Origin: Flavipsychrobacter sp.
GTDB taxonomy: Bacteria; Bacteroidota; Bacteroidia; Chitinophagales; Chitinophagaceae
Direction of reading: 5' to 3'
Length of the DNA stretch: 63,122 nucleotides
NCBI GenBank assembly: GCA_021155965.1
Contig: JAJNBJ010000022.1
Location: 1-63,122 of the forward strand
A model generated the notes under the pieces. That model made no database searches and was not told where the DNA came from. It saw only the letters and a program-made list of their open reading frames with translations. Both the position numbers and the translations under genes were made by a program. Below, piece after piece: positions 51,091 to 57,599 of the stretch; within the stretch, counting starts at the first letter, position 1, and the number at the start of each line of letters is the position of its first letter.

Positions 51091-52719
51091 CTACGTTCCG
51101 TAAGGAATATGGTGAAGAGAAAGTCCAGACCACAAAACGATGAGGCAACGAAAGTTGTAGTGGTACGAAAATCCTGTTTGCCGCAAGGCGAGTACGGGTT
51201 CGATTCCCGTCTGGGGCACTTGTTGCAAATCTGCAACAAAATAAGAGGGTTGCTCTACCAAGAGCAGCCCTTTTTCCTTTAGTGGCAAGGCTTTAAGCCC
51301 AAATACAGGCAGTAAATAAGGTGTTCGATAAAATCCATCTGCATAGTATAGTTTGCTATCGAACTCCAATTCAATGAAAGATTTTTTATTATGTATGTCT
51401 GCTTCAGAGAACAAGTAATGCATATTTGTAAGCTTATGGAGGTTTTCTGAATATTTAGCCCAAGCATCGGCAAGGGGGGCTTTTAGATCATCCAAAGCAT
51501 TTAACGTCGAAAATCGTTCGTTTTCATACCTCACTTTCCATTTATCGTATGTTCCCTGATCTATGGCATTGCTGATATACTTTTCCTCCAGTTCCTCAAT
51601 TTTCGCCTCTAATTGGTTCAATTCCCTTTGTTTTTCAGAGACCCTATTATTCCGCCCCTTCATTTCCTCCTCAATTAGGTCTATTACCTCATTCTGCAAT
51701 TGTTCAATATAATGTTCAGGCAGGGATAATTCCCCAAGTAGATCGTCAAACTGCTTATGAAGGGTAATTGCCGAATGATTTTCTTTACAAGTAGGGCAGA
51801 TGTAGTACCAATAGTATTTCGATTTCCCCTTACTATTTCCCGCCGTCATATACCTGCCACATTCGCAATGTAGTGAACCCCTTAGCGGAACTTCCTCATT
51901 ATTATGCCTGTTATTCTGCTTTCCGCTCAATTTGTCTTGTACTGCCCAATATGTTGCTTTGTCTATAATTGCCTGATGTTTTCCCTCGATCAGTTGCTCT
52001 GGTTCATCATAATAGGAGGGCACTTTAATCATTCCGGCGTAGGTGGGGTTTTCCAATATTCGCCTTATCGCACTATTGCCGCCCCGGTTTAACCCATCGG
52101 GTTTTAATATCCTGCTAATATCCTCCATATTCATCCCGGAAAGGAATAGCTTAAATGCTTGTTGCACTATGTAGGCATTCTTTTCATCCGGTACAATTAT
52201 CGGTTTTTTATCATCGTCCCTTGCATTCTTATACCCAAAAGGTGCTGCATGCAAGTATCTCCCGCTCTTTGCACCTTGATGCATACCAAAGGCTGTCCTT
52301 TCCCGTATATAGTTTAGTTCCGTATTAGCGTTTAATAATAGCTGGGTGCGCATGTAAAAGAACATAGGGCTTTTAGGGTGAACGCCGATATTCTCAAGCA
52401 GGGAAAGAACAACAATCTTATACTTTTTTTCCAGCTTATCTATCATTGCCAGTGCCTCAGTAAGATTGCGGCTAAATCTGTCATACTTATAAACTATTAG
52501 ATAGTCTATCTCCTTATGTCGTTGCTGGATAAAGGTTTCAAGCTGTTGCCAGCTAATCCTGTCAAAGTTTTTGGCACTTTGCCCATCATCCTCAAAAATT
52601 TCAAGAAGCTGGATTTCTTGTTTAGCGCAATAATCGGTTATTGCGTTGCGCTGTCCATCTAAGGAATAATTAGACTGCTCTTTTGTACTGATGCGGGAAT
52701 AGCCGATTGCTTTTTTCAT
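51091..52719 (-). CDS. Large serine recombinase (site-specific integrase)
   Basis: A 542-residue recombinase. The resolvase domain (about 1-150) has the catalytic Ser in AIGYSRIST, the QxxxI region SLDGQRNAITDYC, and YDRFSRNL with the active Arg residues. The recombinase domain (about 155-250) and the zinc ribbon (LHCECGRY...ICPTC, about 290-330) follow, then a long coiled coil (about 345-400). The start at 52719 is an ATG; the frame is open to 52740. The final 50 or so residues after 'VFGLKALP' are encoded antisense to the tRNA terminator, the tRNA-Leu 3' exon and part of the intron, with no stop before 51091. It overlaps a 59-aa ORF at its start. Confidence 0.9.
   Translation of the reverse strand: MKKAIGYSRISTKEQSNYSLDGQRNAITDYCAKQEIQLLEIFEDDGQSAKNFDRISWQQLETFIQQRHKEIDYLIVYKYDRFSRNLTEALAMIDKLEKKYKIVVLSLLENIGVHPKSPMFFYMRTQLLLNANTELNYIRERTAFGMHQGAKSGRYLHAAPFGYKNARDDDKKPIIVPDEKNAYIVQQAFKLFLSGMNMEDISRILKPDGLNRGGNSAIRRILENPTYAGMIKVPSYYDEPEQLIEGKHQAIIDKATYWAVQDKLSGKQNNRHNNEEVPLRGSLHCECGRYMTAGNSKGKSKYYWYYICPTCKENHSAITLHKQFDDLLGELSLPEHYIEQLQNEVIDLIEEEMKGRNNRVSEKQRELNQLEAKIEELEEKYISNAIDQGTYDKWKVRYENERFSTLNALDDLKAPLADAWAKYSENLHKLTNMHYLFSEADIHNKKSFIELEFDSKLYYADGFYRTPYLLPVFGLKALPLKEKGLLLVEQPSYFVADLQQVPQTGIEPVLALRQTGFSYHYNFRCLIVLWSGLSLHHIPYGT
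51247..51275 (+). terminator. Terminator of tRNA-Leu
   Basis: GGGTTGCTCT / AGAGCAGCCC stem (one G-T pair), ACCA loop, then T5, 29 bp after the tRNA. It lies antisense to the end of the serine recombinase frame. Confidence 0.8.
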
Positions 52720-52849
52720 TACTGAATATTGAGGATACAAAAATGTTCGCTAGTAACTGCAAAAACTCTTTCTCCTCTGGCGTAATTAACGGCACACTGT
52801 TTTGCGAAGTTTTGATAGGTTTTAAAGGGATTATTTCTGCTTTTTCCAT
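52670..52849 (-). CDS. Small ORF overlapping the serine recombinase start, 59 aa
   Basis: ATG at 52849, TAA at 52670-52672, in another frame from the recombinase, which starts at 52719 inside it. The predicted peptide is MEKAEIIPLKPIKTSQNSVP then a helical LITPEEKEFLQLLANIFVSS and IFSNEKSNRLFPHQYKRAV. The helix 'TPEEKEFLQLLANIFV' looks like a designed short domain rather than random DNA. The overlap of 50 bases favours translational coupling with the recombinase. No family recognised. Confidence 0.55.
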   Translation of the reverse strand: MEKAEIIPLKPIKTSQNSVPLITPEEKEFLQLLANIFVSSIFSNEKSNRLFPHQYKRAV

Positions 52850-53201
52850 TGCTAACGATTTTGTCCGTTCTGTTATCCTAAAAATGTTGATTAAAATGCT
52901 CTGAAATGCCTTATTTAACAGGAGTTTCCAAACCGTACTAAATTATAAAAAGTTTACCAAATAGCCAAAATTATTTGCGCCTTTTTGGAGATAGAAATTC
53001 CCAATTCCTCCTAAGTTATCCACAAATTCAGATGCATTGATTTTTGCCTTTTTTAGTTGAGTAAATTTGTATTGAAAATCCGATAGTATTTGTGGCTGCA
53101 CTTAATATCGGGTTTTATAAAGGAATAATCCTTTTTAAAGCCTCAAAAATGCAGCCACGTTTTTGGGGCTTTCCCTTTTGCTTCGGATTGTTGAATCAAA
53201 G
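52850..53201. other. Intergenic region with a DnaA-box-like site
   Basis: 352 bp without a gene, AT-rich. It contains TTATCCACA at 53016-53024, identical to the E. coli DnaA box consensus, and a long stem-loop at 53092-53158 (listed separately). No other ORF is convincing. Confidence 0.5.
53092..53158 (+). promoter_or_regulatory. Structured leader upstream of the DNA-binding protein gene
   Basis: A 9-bp stem GTGGCTGCA (53092-53100) / TGCAGCCAC (53150-53158) encloses a smaller hairpin AAAGG-AATAAT-CCTTT, and is followed by a T-run just before the gene. It can be a terminator-like attenuator or a protein-binding RNA structure in the leader. Confidence 0.4.
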
Positions 53202-53978
53202 ATGAAACAGCTAGGCTTAAGGACAATATTAATCCCTTCACAACTATGTCAGCATGCTATTGAGCATAACCTGTATAAGCCTATGCAGTTGTATGTCTTA
53301 CTCAAAACAAATTGCGCCGGGAAATTAAAGCTCTCCAATACAGATATCACCCTAGTTGCATCTCAACTAAACGTTTCCGCCAGAACCGTAAGGAACAATC
53401 TTAAGAAGCTTTTAGGACTAAATTGGATAGGATACAACTATAGAAGCAAATACTATTTCATTCGTTCCTTTGAGACTGTAAGGAGAATGTATGAATACAC
53501 TGCTAAGACCAAGTCTTCTTTTGACTTACGGGATATTCTAAAATTCAAAGCATTTGTAGCAGCTACTGCCATTGGCAAGCTCGTGAATAATACCATTAAT
53601 AAAGAAAAATCCGAAAAACGGAAACCTACCGAAAGTAATAAAAAGGGTCTTTCCAAGCATCAGGTTTCCGCGTATCCCGGATATTATCAAATGTCAAACA
53701 GTGGTCTTGCTAAGTGTTTAGGTAAGTCGAAATCAAATGCTTTCAAACTAAAGGAACTGGCAAAAGAGGCTGGTTACATCGATGTGATACAACAATACGA
53801 ATCTACTGGTGTTCCTGCAAATCAATGGAAAGCATTTATGAAGGGAAACCCTGAAATTGCCTATAAATGCACAGTCAAAAATGGGATGATTGTTACAAAG
53901 CAGCCCGATTTAGTATGCCACTCCATTTATTTTAAAAGCGGACGAAAGTCAATAAAATCAACGGTTGTGAAAAAATGA
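53202..53978 (+). CDS. DNA-binding protein with two helix-turn-helix segments (mobile-element type)
   Basis: A 258-residue basic protein. The start at 53202 is an ATG (MKQLGLRTILIPSQLC); the frame is open to a TTG at 53163. Residues about 40-85 (LSNTDITLVASQLNVSARTVRNNLKKLLGLNWIGYN) form a winged-helix-like domain. A Lys-rich linker follows, then a second HTH-like part (SNSGLAKCLGKSKSNAFKLKELAKEAGY, about 175-202). It resembles phage or plasmid replication/regulatory proteins of Bacteroidota. It is divergent from the recombinase and probably belongs to the same element. Confidence 0.6.
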   Translation: MKQLGLRTILIPSQLCQHAIEHNLYKPMQLYVLLKTNCAGKLKLSNTDITLVASQLNVSARTVRNNLKKLLGLNWIGYNYRSKYYFIRSFETVRRMYEYTAKTKSSFDLRDILKFKAFVAATAIGKLVNNTINKEKSEKRKPTESNKKGLSKHQVSAYPGYYQMSNSGLAKCLGKSKSNAFKLKELAKEAGYIDVIQQYESTGVPANQWKAFMKGNPEIAYKCTVKNGMIVTKQPDLVCHSIYFKSGRKSIKSTVVKK

Positions 53979-54389
53979 GAACTATCTAGTAGGGTGGGTA
54001 CAGGGAGGGAAGCCATTGGTGTAGTAAAGCTTCTTCTACAACTGCGACAGCAGCAAGCAAGCCGGCGACTAGCCCTAAATACCCTTTTTCACAAGCAACT
54101 AAATAGAAAAAGAGAGAGAGGTGCGATTTTCAAACAAGAATATGTATATGCTGCTATTTTCGCCCTCTGTTTTATAATTTTCTAAAAATTTTCCTGCGCG
54201 ATTATTAGACACCTTTCATTCCATATCCCTCTTTTTGAATTTTGATGCTCGGATAATTCAATTCCCAAAAATTTCCGACATTGATCAACTTTCACTCATC
54301 CAGTGACGAAGTTAACATTGCAGATAAATTAAACATTCAAATTAACAATTTAAGGCATGGTTTTGACATTGTATAATAAATAATGTGCG
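53979..54389. other. 411-bp region without a recognised gene
   Basis: AT-rich DNA. An open frame from 53994 (63 codons, GTG start) has no support and is left out. The right end holds the GGCATGGTTTTG motif of the next gene. It may contain the end of the recombinase element, but no repeat marks it. Confidence 0.4.
54354..54365 (+). promoter_or_regulatory. GGCATRGTWTTG motif before the 111-aa gene
   Basis: GGCATGGTTTTG starts 36 nt before the ATG at 54390; the distance is like those at the other sites (39-43 nt), which favours that start over the ATG at 54426. Confidence 0.45.
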
Positions 54390-54725
54390 ATGGGAAGCGA
54401 TGTGATTGGAAGGAACGAAAACAACATGAACACCAGTACGGCTGTGATAAATAAAGTGATCCTGGATGGATATACTGAGTGTTTCAAAGCAGAACATAAA
54501 GGGCTGTTTGCTCCATCCACCGGAAAATACTACCGGCCGAAGGAAGTTAATATCATTAACTTTTATCGCTTCGAAGGTGACTCAGATCCTGGAGATAATT
54601 CTATTCTTTATGTTGTTGAAACCACAGATGGAGTAAAAGGGACTTTACTGGATGCATACGGCGCAGAAGGCTCAACAAACGTAACAGATTTTATGAATAA
54701 AGTGGGCCGTACGCATAAGCAATGA
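54390..54725 (+). CDS. Small conserved protein with YRFEG...SDPGD motif, 111 aa
   Basis: This is one of the ~100-residue Bacteroidota proteins often mislabelled 'phosphoribosylpyrophosphate synthetase'. The signature is NFYRFEGDSDPGDNSILYVVETTDGVKGTLLDAYG (listed here only by its key blocks YRFEG, SDPGD and GVKGTLLDAYG). The N-terminal 40 residues include a helix with GYTECFKAEHKG. It has no real PRPP synthetase domain, and its function is unknown. It carries the GGCATRGTWTTG motif upstream and is followed by the small gene at 54767. Confidence 0.75.
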   Translation: MGSDVIGRNENNMNTSTAVINKVILDGYTECFKAEHKGLFAPSTGKYYRPKEVNIINFYRFEGDSDPGDNSILYVVETTDGVKGTLLDAYGAEGSTNVTDFMNKVGRTHKQ

Positions 54726-54766
54726 GGTTGTTTCAATAACAGCATAGTTTTTGGCCGTTTTCTATA

Positions 54767-54955
54767 ATGAATAATATACAGAATATAGCAAACGAACTAA
54801 ACAAGAACATATGCCCAATTCATTTGAAGCATACAAAATGCAGAATAACACTTGAAGGGGTAGATTTTGATACGTGCTGCATTGCGTTTAGGAAGCATAT
54901 AGCAGATATGTTACTACTTCTTATTGCAGCCGAAGCTAAATATAAGCACGTTTAA
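54767..54955 (+). CDS. Small cysteine-containing protein, 62 aa
   Basis: Reads MNNIQNIANELNKNICPIHLKHTK, CRITLEGVDFDTCCIAFRKHI, then a hydrophobic helix ADMLLLLIAAEAKYKHV. The order CPxH, strands, CC, FRK helix fits a family of small Bacteroidota proteins with a 'CPEHGK...FNISCCCEEF' pattern that I know only as uncharacterised. It begins 41 bp after the 111-aa gene. A motif AGCATAGTTTTTGG at 54741 is only loosely like the GGCATRGTWTTG sites. A pair of hairpins follows. Confidence 0.6.
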   Translation: MNNIQNIANELNKNICPIHLKHTKCRITLEGVDFDTCCIAFRKHIADMLLLLIAAEAKYKHV

Positions 54956-54993
54956 AAAAATGCCGGGCATAAAATCATTGAGCACCTGATAAA

Positions 54994-55037
54994 GGAGAGC
55001 CCTGTTAAGGGACTCTCCAATGTCCCAATCGGGGACA
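54994..55037. terminator. Two adjacent hairpins after the 62-aa gene
   Basis: GGAGAG-CCC-TGTTAA-GGG-A-CTCTCC at 54994-55018 and TGTCCC-AATCG-GGGACA at 55021-55037, followed by AATTAT. Probable terminators for the convergent genes ending at 54955 and 55057. Confidence 0.6.
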
Positions 55038-55056
55038 ATTATAAGCATATTAAACA

Positions 55057-55242
55057 CTAGCTTCCCGTATGGTTTGTTTTTGTGTTTTTTGCTTCTGTTT
55101 CTTCAGCACCTTTGCGCTCTTTTTCGCTACCACCTTTTGCTGTTTGCTCTGTTGTATTTGGCGTAGCAGGGTTTTTCTCATTTCCCTGGTTCTTGTTGTT
55201 GGCGGCGTTTTCGCTGCCACTCTGTTTGTTGTTCACGTTCAT
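55057..55242 (-). CDS. Small disordered hydrophilic protein, 61 aa
   Basis: Asn, Lys, Glu, Gly and Thr make up nearly the whole sequence (MNVNNKQSGSENAANNKNQG, NEKNPATPNTTEQTAKGG, SEKERKGAEETEAKN). No hydrophobic core, signal or family. Similar low-complexity proteins occur at 55355 and 61591. Its promoter motif TGGCATGGTATTGC lies about 40 nt upstream and matches that of several other small genes. The features (short, charged, disordered, common motif) recall stress-type hydrophilins, which is inference. Confidence 0.55.
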   Translation of the reverse strand: MNVNNKQSGSENAANNKNQGNEKNPATPNTTEQTAKGGSEKERKGAEETEAKNTKTNHTGS

Positions 55243-55268
55243 AAAATTGATTTAGAATAAGATTGGTG

Positions 55269-55282
55269 GCAATACCATGCCA
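55269..55282 (-). promoter_or_regulatory. GGCATRGTWTTGC motif
   Basis: On the minus strand TGGCATGGTATTGC; GG begins 39 nt before the ATG at 55242. Confidence 0.45.
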
Positions 55283-55354
55283 TTAAAAACGGGAGTACAT
55301 TAAATGCTTTATTCATGGTGGTGAATTTGCATTCCCGGCACATGAGTTCTTTCT

Positions 55355-55546
55355 TCACCTGAAAGAACCATTGCCAGAATCAGTATTATCGGTATGTTCA
55401 CCGCCTTGTATGTCATGGTCATGCCCCGGGTGTTTATGATTTCCTCCAAAATCATCATTTTCTTTTTTTGGAGCTTCGGGTATATCCGGTTTTTTTCTGG
55501 CACCTTTTGCGGGTTTTTGCGCTCGTTTACGGTTTTTATTTGTCAT
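55355..55546 (-). CDS. Small disordered basic/His-rich protein, 63 aa
   Basis: Reads MTNKNRKRAQKPAKGARKKP, DIPEAPKKENDDFGGN, HKHPGHDHDIQGGEHTDNTD and a short end. The first third is basic, the middle acidic and the last third rich in His/Asp/Gly. No family; probably disordered. GGGCATAGTTGTAATGC lies about 36 nt upstream, a partial match to the motif shared with the neighbours. Confidence 0.5.
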   Translation of the reverse strand: MTNKNRKRAQKPAKGARKKPDIPEAPKKENDDFGGNHKHPGHDHDIQGGEHTDNTDSGNGSFR

Positions 55547-55566
55547 GATTCTTGTTTAATTAAATA

Positions 55567-55583
55567 GCATTACAACTATGCCC
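55567..55583 (-). promoter_or_regulatory. GGCATRGTW-type motif (partial match)
   Basis: Minus strand GGGCATAGTTGTAATGC; the GGCATAGTT half is conserved, the TTGC half shifted. Confidence 0.35.
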
Positions 55584-55696
55584 GGAAAATACTAAATCAC
55601 TAACAGGAATATATTCCCGATAATGGGGAAACATTTGCCGAATAAGGATATCCGACAACTTTATAGTGCCCGCTTTTGTACTGTTGCCATGGCGTA

Positions 55697-56815
55697 TTAA
55701 AAGCGTAACCCAAACAACTCAATACTATTCGTTTTACCTTTTAAATAGATAACACCAATATTTTCTGTTTTACAATTAATAGCCGTATTGTCGATAAATG
55801 CTTTTGAAGCAATGTATTTATTTTCAAATTCATTGCATACTGAACAGATGCGTGCAGTTGTATTCATGGTATCACCGTTCATAGCTATATCTTTCTTAAT
55901 AACGCCAATTTCACCTACGGTAACGTCACCCACATGAATACCGGCTTTAAACTCCGGCACTATTCCATAATGCGAGCGAAAATAAACTGAGTTTTTCTTT
56001 AGTAACCGGAATGATAGCTTAAGTGCATCCAGGCATTTTTCTACGTTCTTTGGGCTATATAACCAGGAAACAACGATCTCATCGCCTACATATTGGTATA
56101 TGCGTCCATCATATTCCATCAAAGCCGTGGAAACATAGTATATAAAGTCCCGGATGAATTTAAAGTTCTCCTTGCTTCCTAATGTTTCGGCTATTGGAGT
56201 TGATCTTTGAAGGTCCATAAACATGACTATCCTTTTTTGAACCCTCGGCTGCCTGTATTTTCCTATTAATATTGCCCAAAATACACCCGGCGAGTATTTT
56301 TCATTAATTTCTATAATAACCTGCGTGAGCACAAAGAGTACTATCCATCCAACACTATGCTGCGCAAGCCAGAGCAAAGACATCGGGTAGTCAAAAAACC
56401 TGTGCAACCCGTTTGAGAATGTTAAGTTGAGAATGAAGATAGAGTAGGTTATATGTAGCAGAAAATTCATCACCACGGCTGCAATTAACAGTATCGCTGT
56501 TTTTGCGAGTAAATTCACCAATAAAGGATAAAAGCGGAATTTCTGCCTTAACCTGAAAATAAGAATATAGCACATGGTATAACTCATCATGAAAACGATG
56601 AAACACCGTAAAATGATCGCAGTTGTTGAAGCCACCTGGAATACCCCGTCAATTCCTAATGCAGGGGCTACATGCATAAATTTAACCCAGTAAATAAGAT
56701 CTGTCACCGTCCAGGTAACAGCAATAACCAGTACCATCCTGAAATTGTACTTCCGGACAAAAGACATGCTATGTGTTAGTCGGTTTGATCTGGTCATAGG
56801 TTTTTTCCTGGGCAT
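55697..56815 (-). CDS. Membrane-anchored class III adenylate/guanylate cyclase
   Basis: A 372-residue protein. The start is the ATG at about 56815 (MPRKKPMTRSNRLTHSM); the upstream TTG at 56827 is less likely. Five or so membrane helices make up residues 25-180 (FRMVLVIAVTWTVTDLIYWV, FIVFMMSYTMCYILIF, AILLIAAVVMNFLLHITYS). The C-terminal cyclase domain has IVMFMDLQRST (metal Asp), YQYVGDEIVVSW (metal Asp; Glu next), FKAGIHVGDVTVGEIG and NGDTMNTTARI. It probably makes cAMP. It is the last gene of a signalling block with the TMEM175-type channel 49 bp before it. Confidence 0.87.
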   Translation of the reverse strand: MPRKKPMTRSNRLTHSMSFVRKYNFRMVLVIAVTWTVTDLIYWVKFMHVAPALGIDGVFQVASTTAIILRCFIVFMMSYTMCYILIFRLRQKFRFYPLLVNLLAKTAILLIAAVVMNFLLHITYSIFILNLTFSNGLHRFFDYPMSLLWLAQHSVGWIVLFVLTQVIIEINEKYSPGVFWAILIGKYRQPRVQKRIVMFMDLQRSTPIAETLGSKENFKFIRDFIYYVSTALMEYDGRIYQYVGDEIVVSWLYSPKNVEKCLDALKLSFRLLKKNSVYFRSHYGIVPEFKAGIHVGDVTVGEIGVIKKDIAMNGDTMNTTARICSVCNEFENKYIASKAFIDNTAINCKTENIGVIYLKGKTNSIELFGLRF

Positions 56816-56864
56816 TAATTTCCCCAATTGTGGTAGTTATACATTCGTTAAAAGTGATTGCGAA

Positions 56865-57536
56865 CTAGTATATCTTGTCCTCATCACTTTCAAAACTGTC
56901 AAATAACGTTTTGGAAAGGCTTTTGCTATCAATACCTTCAGGAATGAAGCTAAGTACTGCGGGTATTATAAAACAAATATAAGTGAGTTGTACAATTGCA
57001 AAAGACAAGGGAATAGAAATTAAATACATAAGCATGGCTAAATAGGTTTTTACTTTTACCCGTTTCCCAAGCATTCTTAACGTATCGTTTAGCTCTTTGT
57101 TTTTGGTGATGTGAAGCAGGTTATGCCTTAATGCATACCGCCGCGACAAATAGAACGCTAAAGATGCCATGAACAAAATAAAGCCGTAAACTGCTGTAGA
57201 TAAAGGAAGTAGTGGATGTTTTCCAATTAAGGAGGTGGAAAAAGGGACTAAAGTGAGCCAGAAGAGCAAATGTAAATTATGCCATAGCAGTTTGCTGTCA
57301 ACGTGTCGTATTGTATGGTAAGTATGATGATGATTGATCCACATGATCCCTAATATCACGAAGCTGAGCAGGTAGGACAATAGATGAGGAAGAAGTTTTG
57401 CCAGTACTATCCATTCACTTTCCGATGTGATTGTCCTGTGGGGGATCTCCAACCGTATTTCCAAAACCATGATAGTGATGGCTATAGCTATTATTCCATC
57501 ACTGAACATTTCCACTCTTTTAGTTGATATTATCAT
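56865..57536 (-). CDS. TMEM175-family (DUF1211) potassium-channel-like protein
   Basis: A 223-residue protein with six hydrophobic helices. It carries the family hallmark in helix 1, RVEMFSDGIIAIAITIMVLEIRLE (the FSDGVFAIAITL-type motif); in TMEM175 this helix lines the pore, and bacterial members work as tetrameric K+-permeable leak channels. Others: HLLSYLLSFVILGIMWINHHHTYH and HLLFWLTLVPFSTSLIG. Only one repeat is present per chain, as in other bacterial homologues. It lies between the CheB-CheR kinase and cyclase genes in the same orientation. Confidence 0.88.
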   Translation of the reverse strand: MIISTKRVEMFSDGIIAIAITIMVLEIRLEIPHRTITSESEWIVLAKLLPHLLSYLLSFVILGIMWINHHHTYHTIRHVDSKLLWHNLHLLFWLTLVPFSTSLIGKHPLLPLSTAVYGFILFMASLAFYLSRRYALRHNLLHITKNKELNDTLRMLGKRVKVKTYLAMLMYLISIPLSFAIVQLTYICFIIPAVLSFIPEGIDSKSLSKTLFDSFESDEDKIY

Positions 57537-57599
57537 AGATTACGGCGTATTGATGCAACAATTCAATGCTAAAACTGTGCCTTGCAATAGCCGATCTCG

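Larger units (their letters stand above)
50460..51168 (+). ncRNA. Self-splicing group I intron (IC3-like) with an endonuclease ORF
   Basis: Intron of 709 nt, beginning after exon T50459 and ending in G51168. Core elements seen: P1 (exon ACTT with GAGT at 50962-50965, giving the G-U at the splice site), P2 (CCGGG/CCCGG, 50968-50985), P3 (TTCGGG 51002-51007 with CCCGAG 51036-51041), P6 hairpin (51047-51063), P7 (GACT 51074-51077 with AGTC 51123-51126), P8 (CACC/GGTG, 51088-51114), P9 with GAAA tetraloop (51147-51158) inside ACCAC/GTGGT. The strings GGTAATCCCGAGCCAAG, AGGTGTAGAGACT, GAGAAAGTCC and GCAACGAAAGTTG match the Anabaena tRNA-Leu intron at the same places, which I compared from memory. 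The endonuclease ORF fills the P1 loop. Confidence 0.93.
50425..51218 (+). tRNA. tRNA-Leu (UAA), interrupted by a group I intron
   Basis: Exon 1 is 50425-50459 (GCCCTGGTGGCGGAATAGG ... CAGGACTT) and exon 2 is 51169-51218 (AAAATCCTGTTTGCCGC ... CTGGGGCA). Joined they make an 85-nt leucine tRNA: acceptor GCCCTGG/CTGGGGC with two wobble pairs, anticodon arm CAGGA-CTTAAAA-TCCTG (anticodon UAA), long variable arm, T-arm ACGGG-TTCGATT-CCCGT. The gap between T34 and A35 is filled by 709 nt. This is the same insertion site as the cyanobacterial and plastid tRNA-Leu(UAA) intron. The tRNA has a downstream terminator at 51247. CCA is not encoded. Confidence 0.93.

Noticed and set aside
53994-54185. A 63-codon frame after the two-HTH gene.
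   Set aside because: GTG start without any upstream signal and no recognisable content.
54390-54725. Annotation of the 111-aa protein as phosphoribosylpyrophosphate synthetase.
   Set aside because: Only the family label of small Bacteroidota homologues suggests it; there is no PRPP synthetase domain or active site.
55069-55260. A Cys/Phe-rich frame opposite the 61-aa disordered gene.
   Set aside because: Complement of a Lys/Glu-rich sequence; no support on that strand, while the minus strand has a promoter motif.
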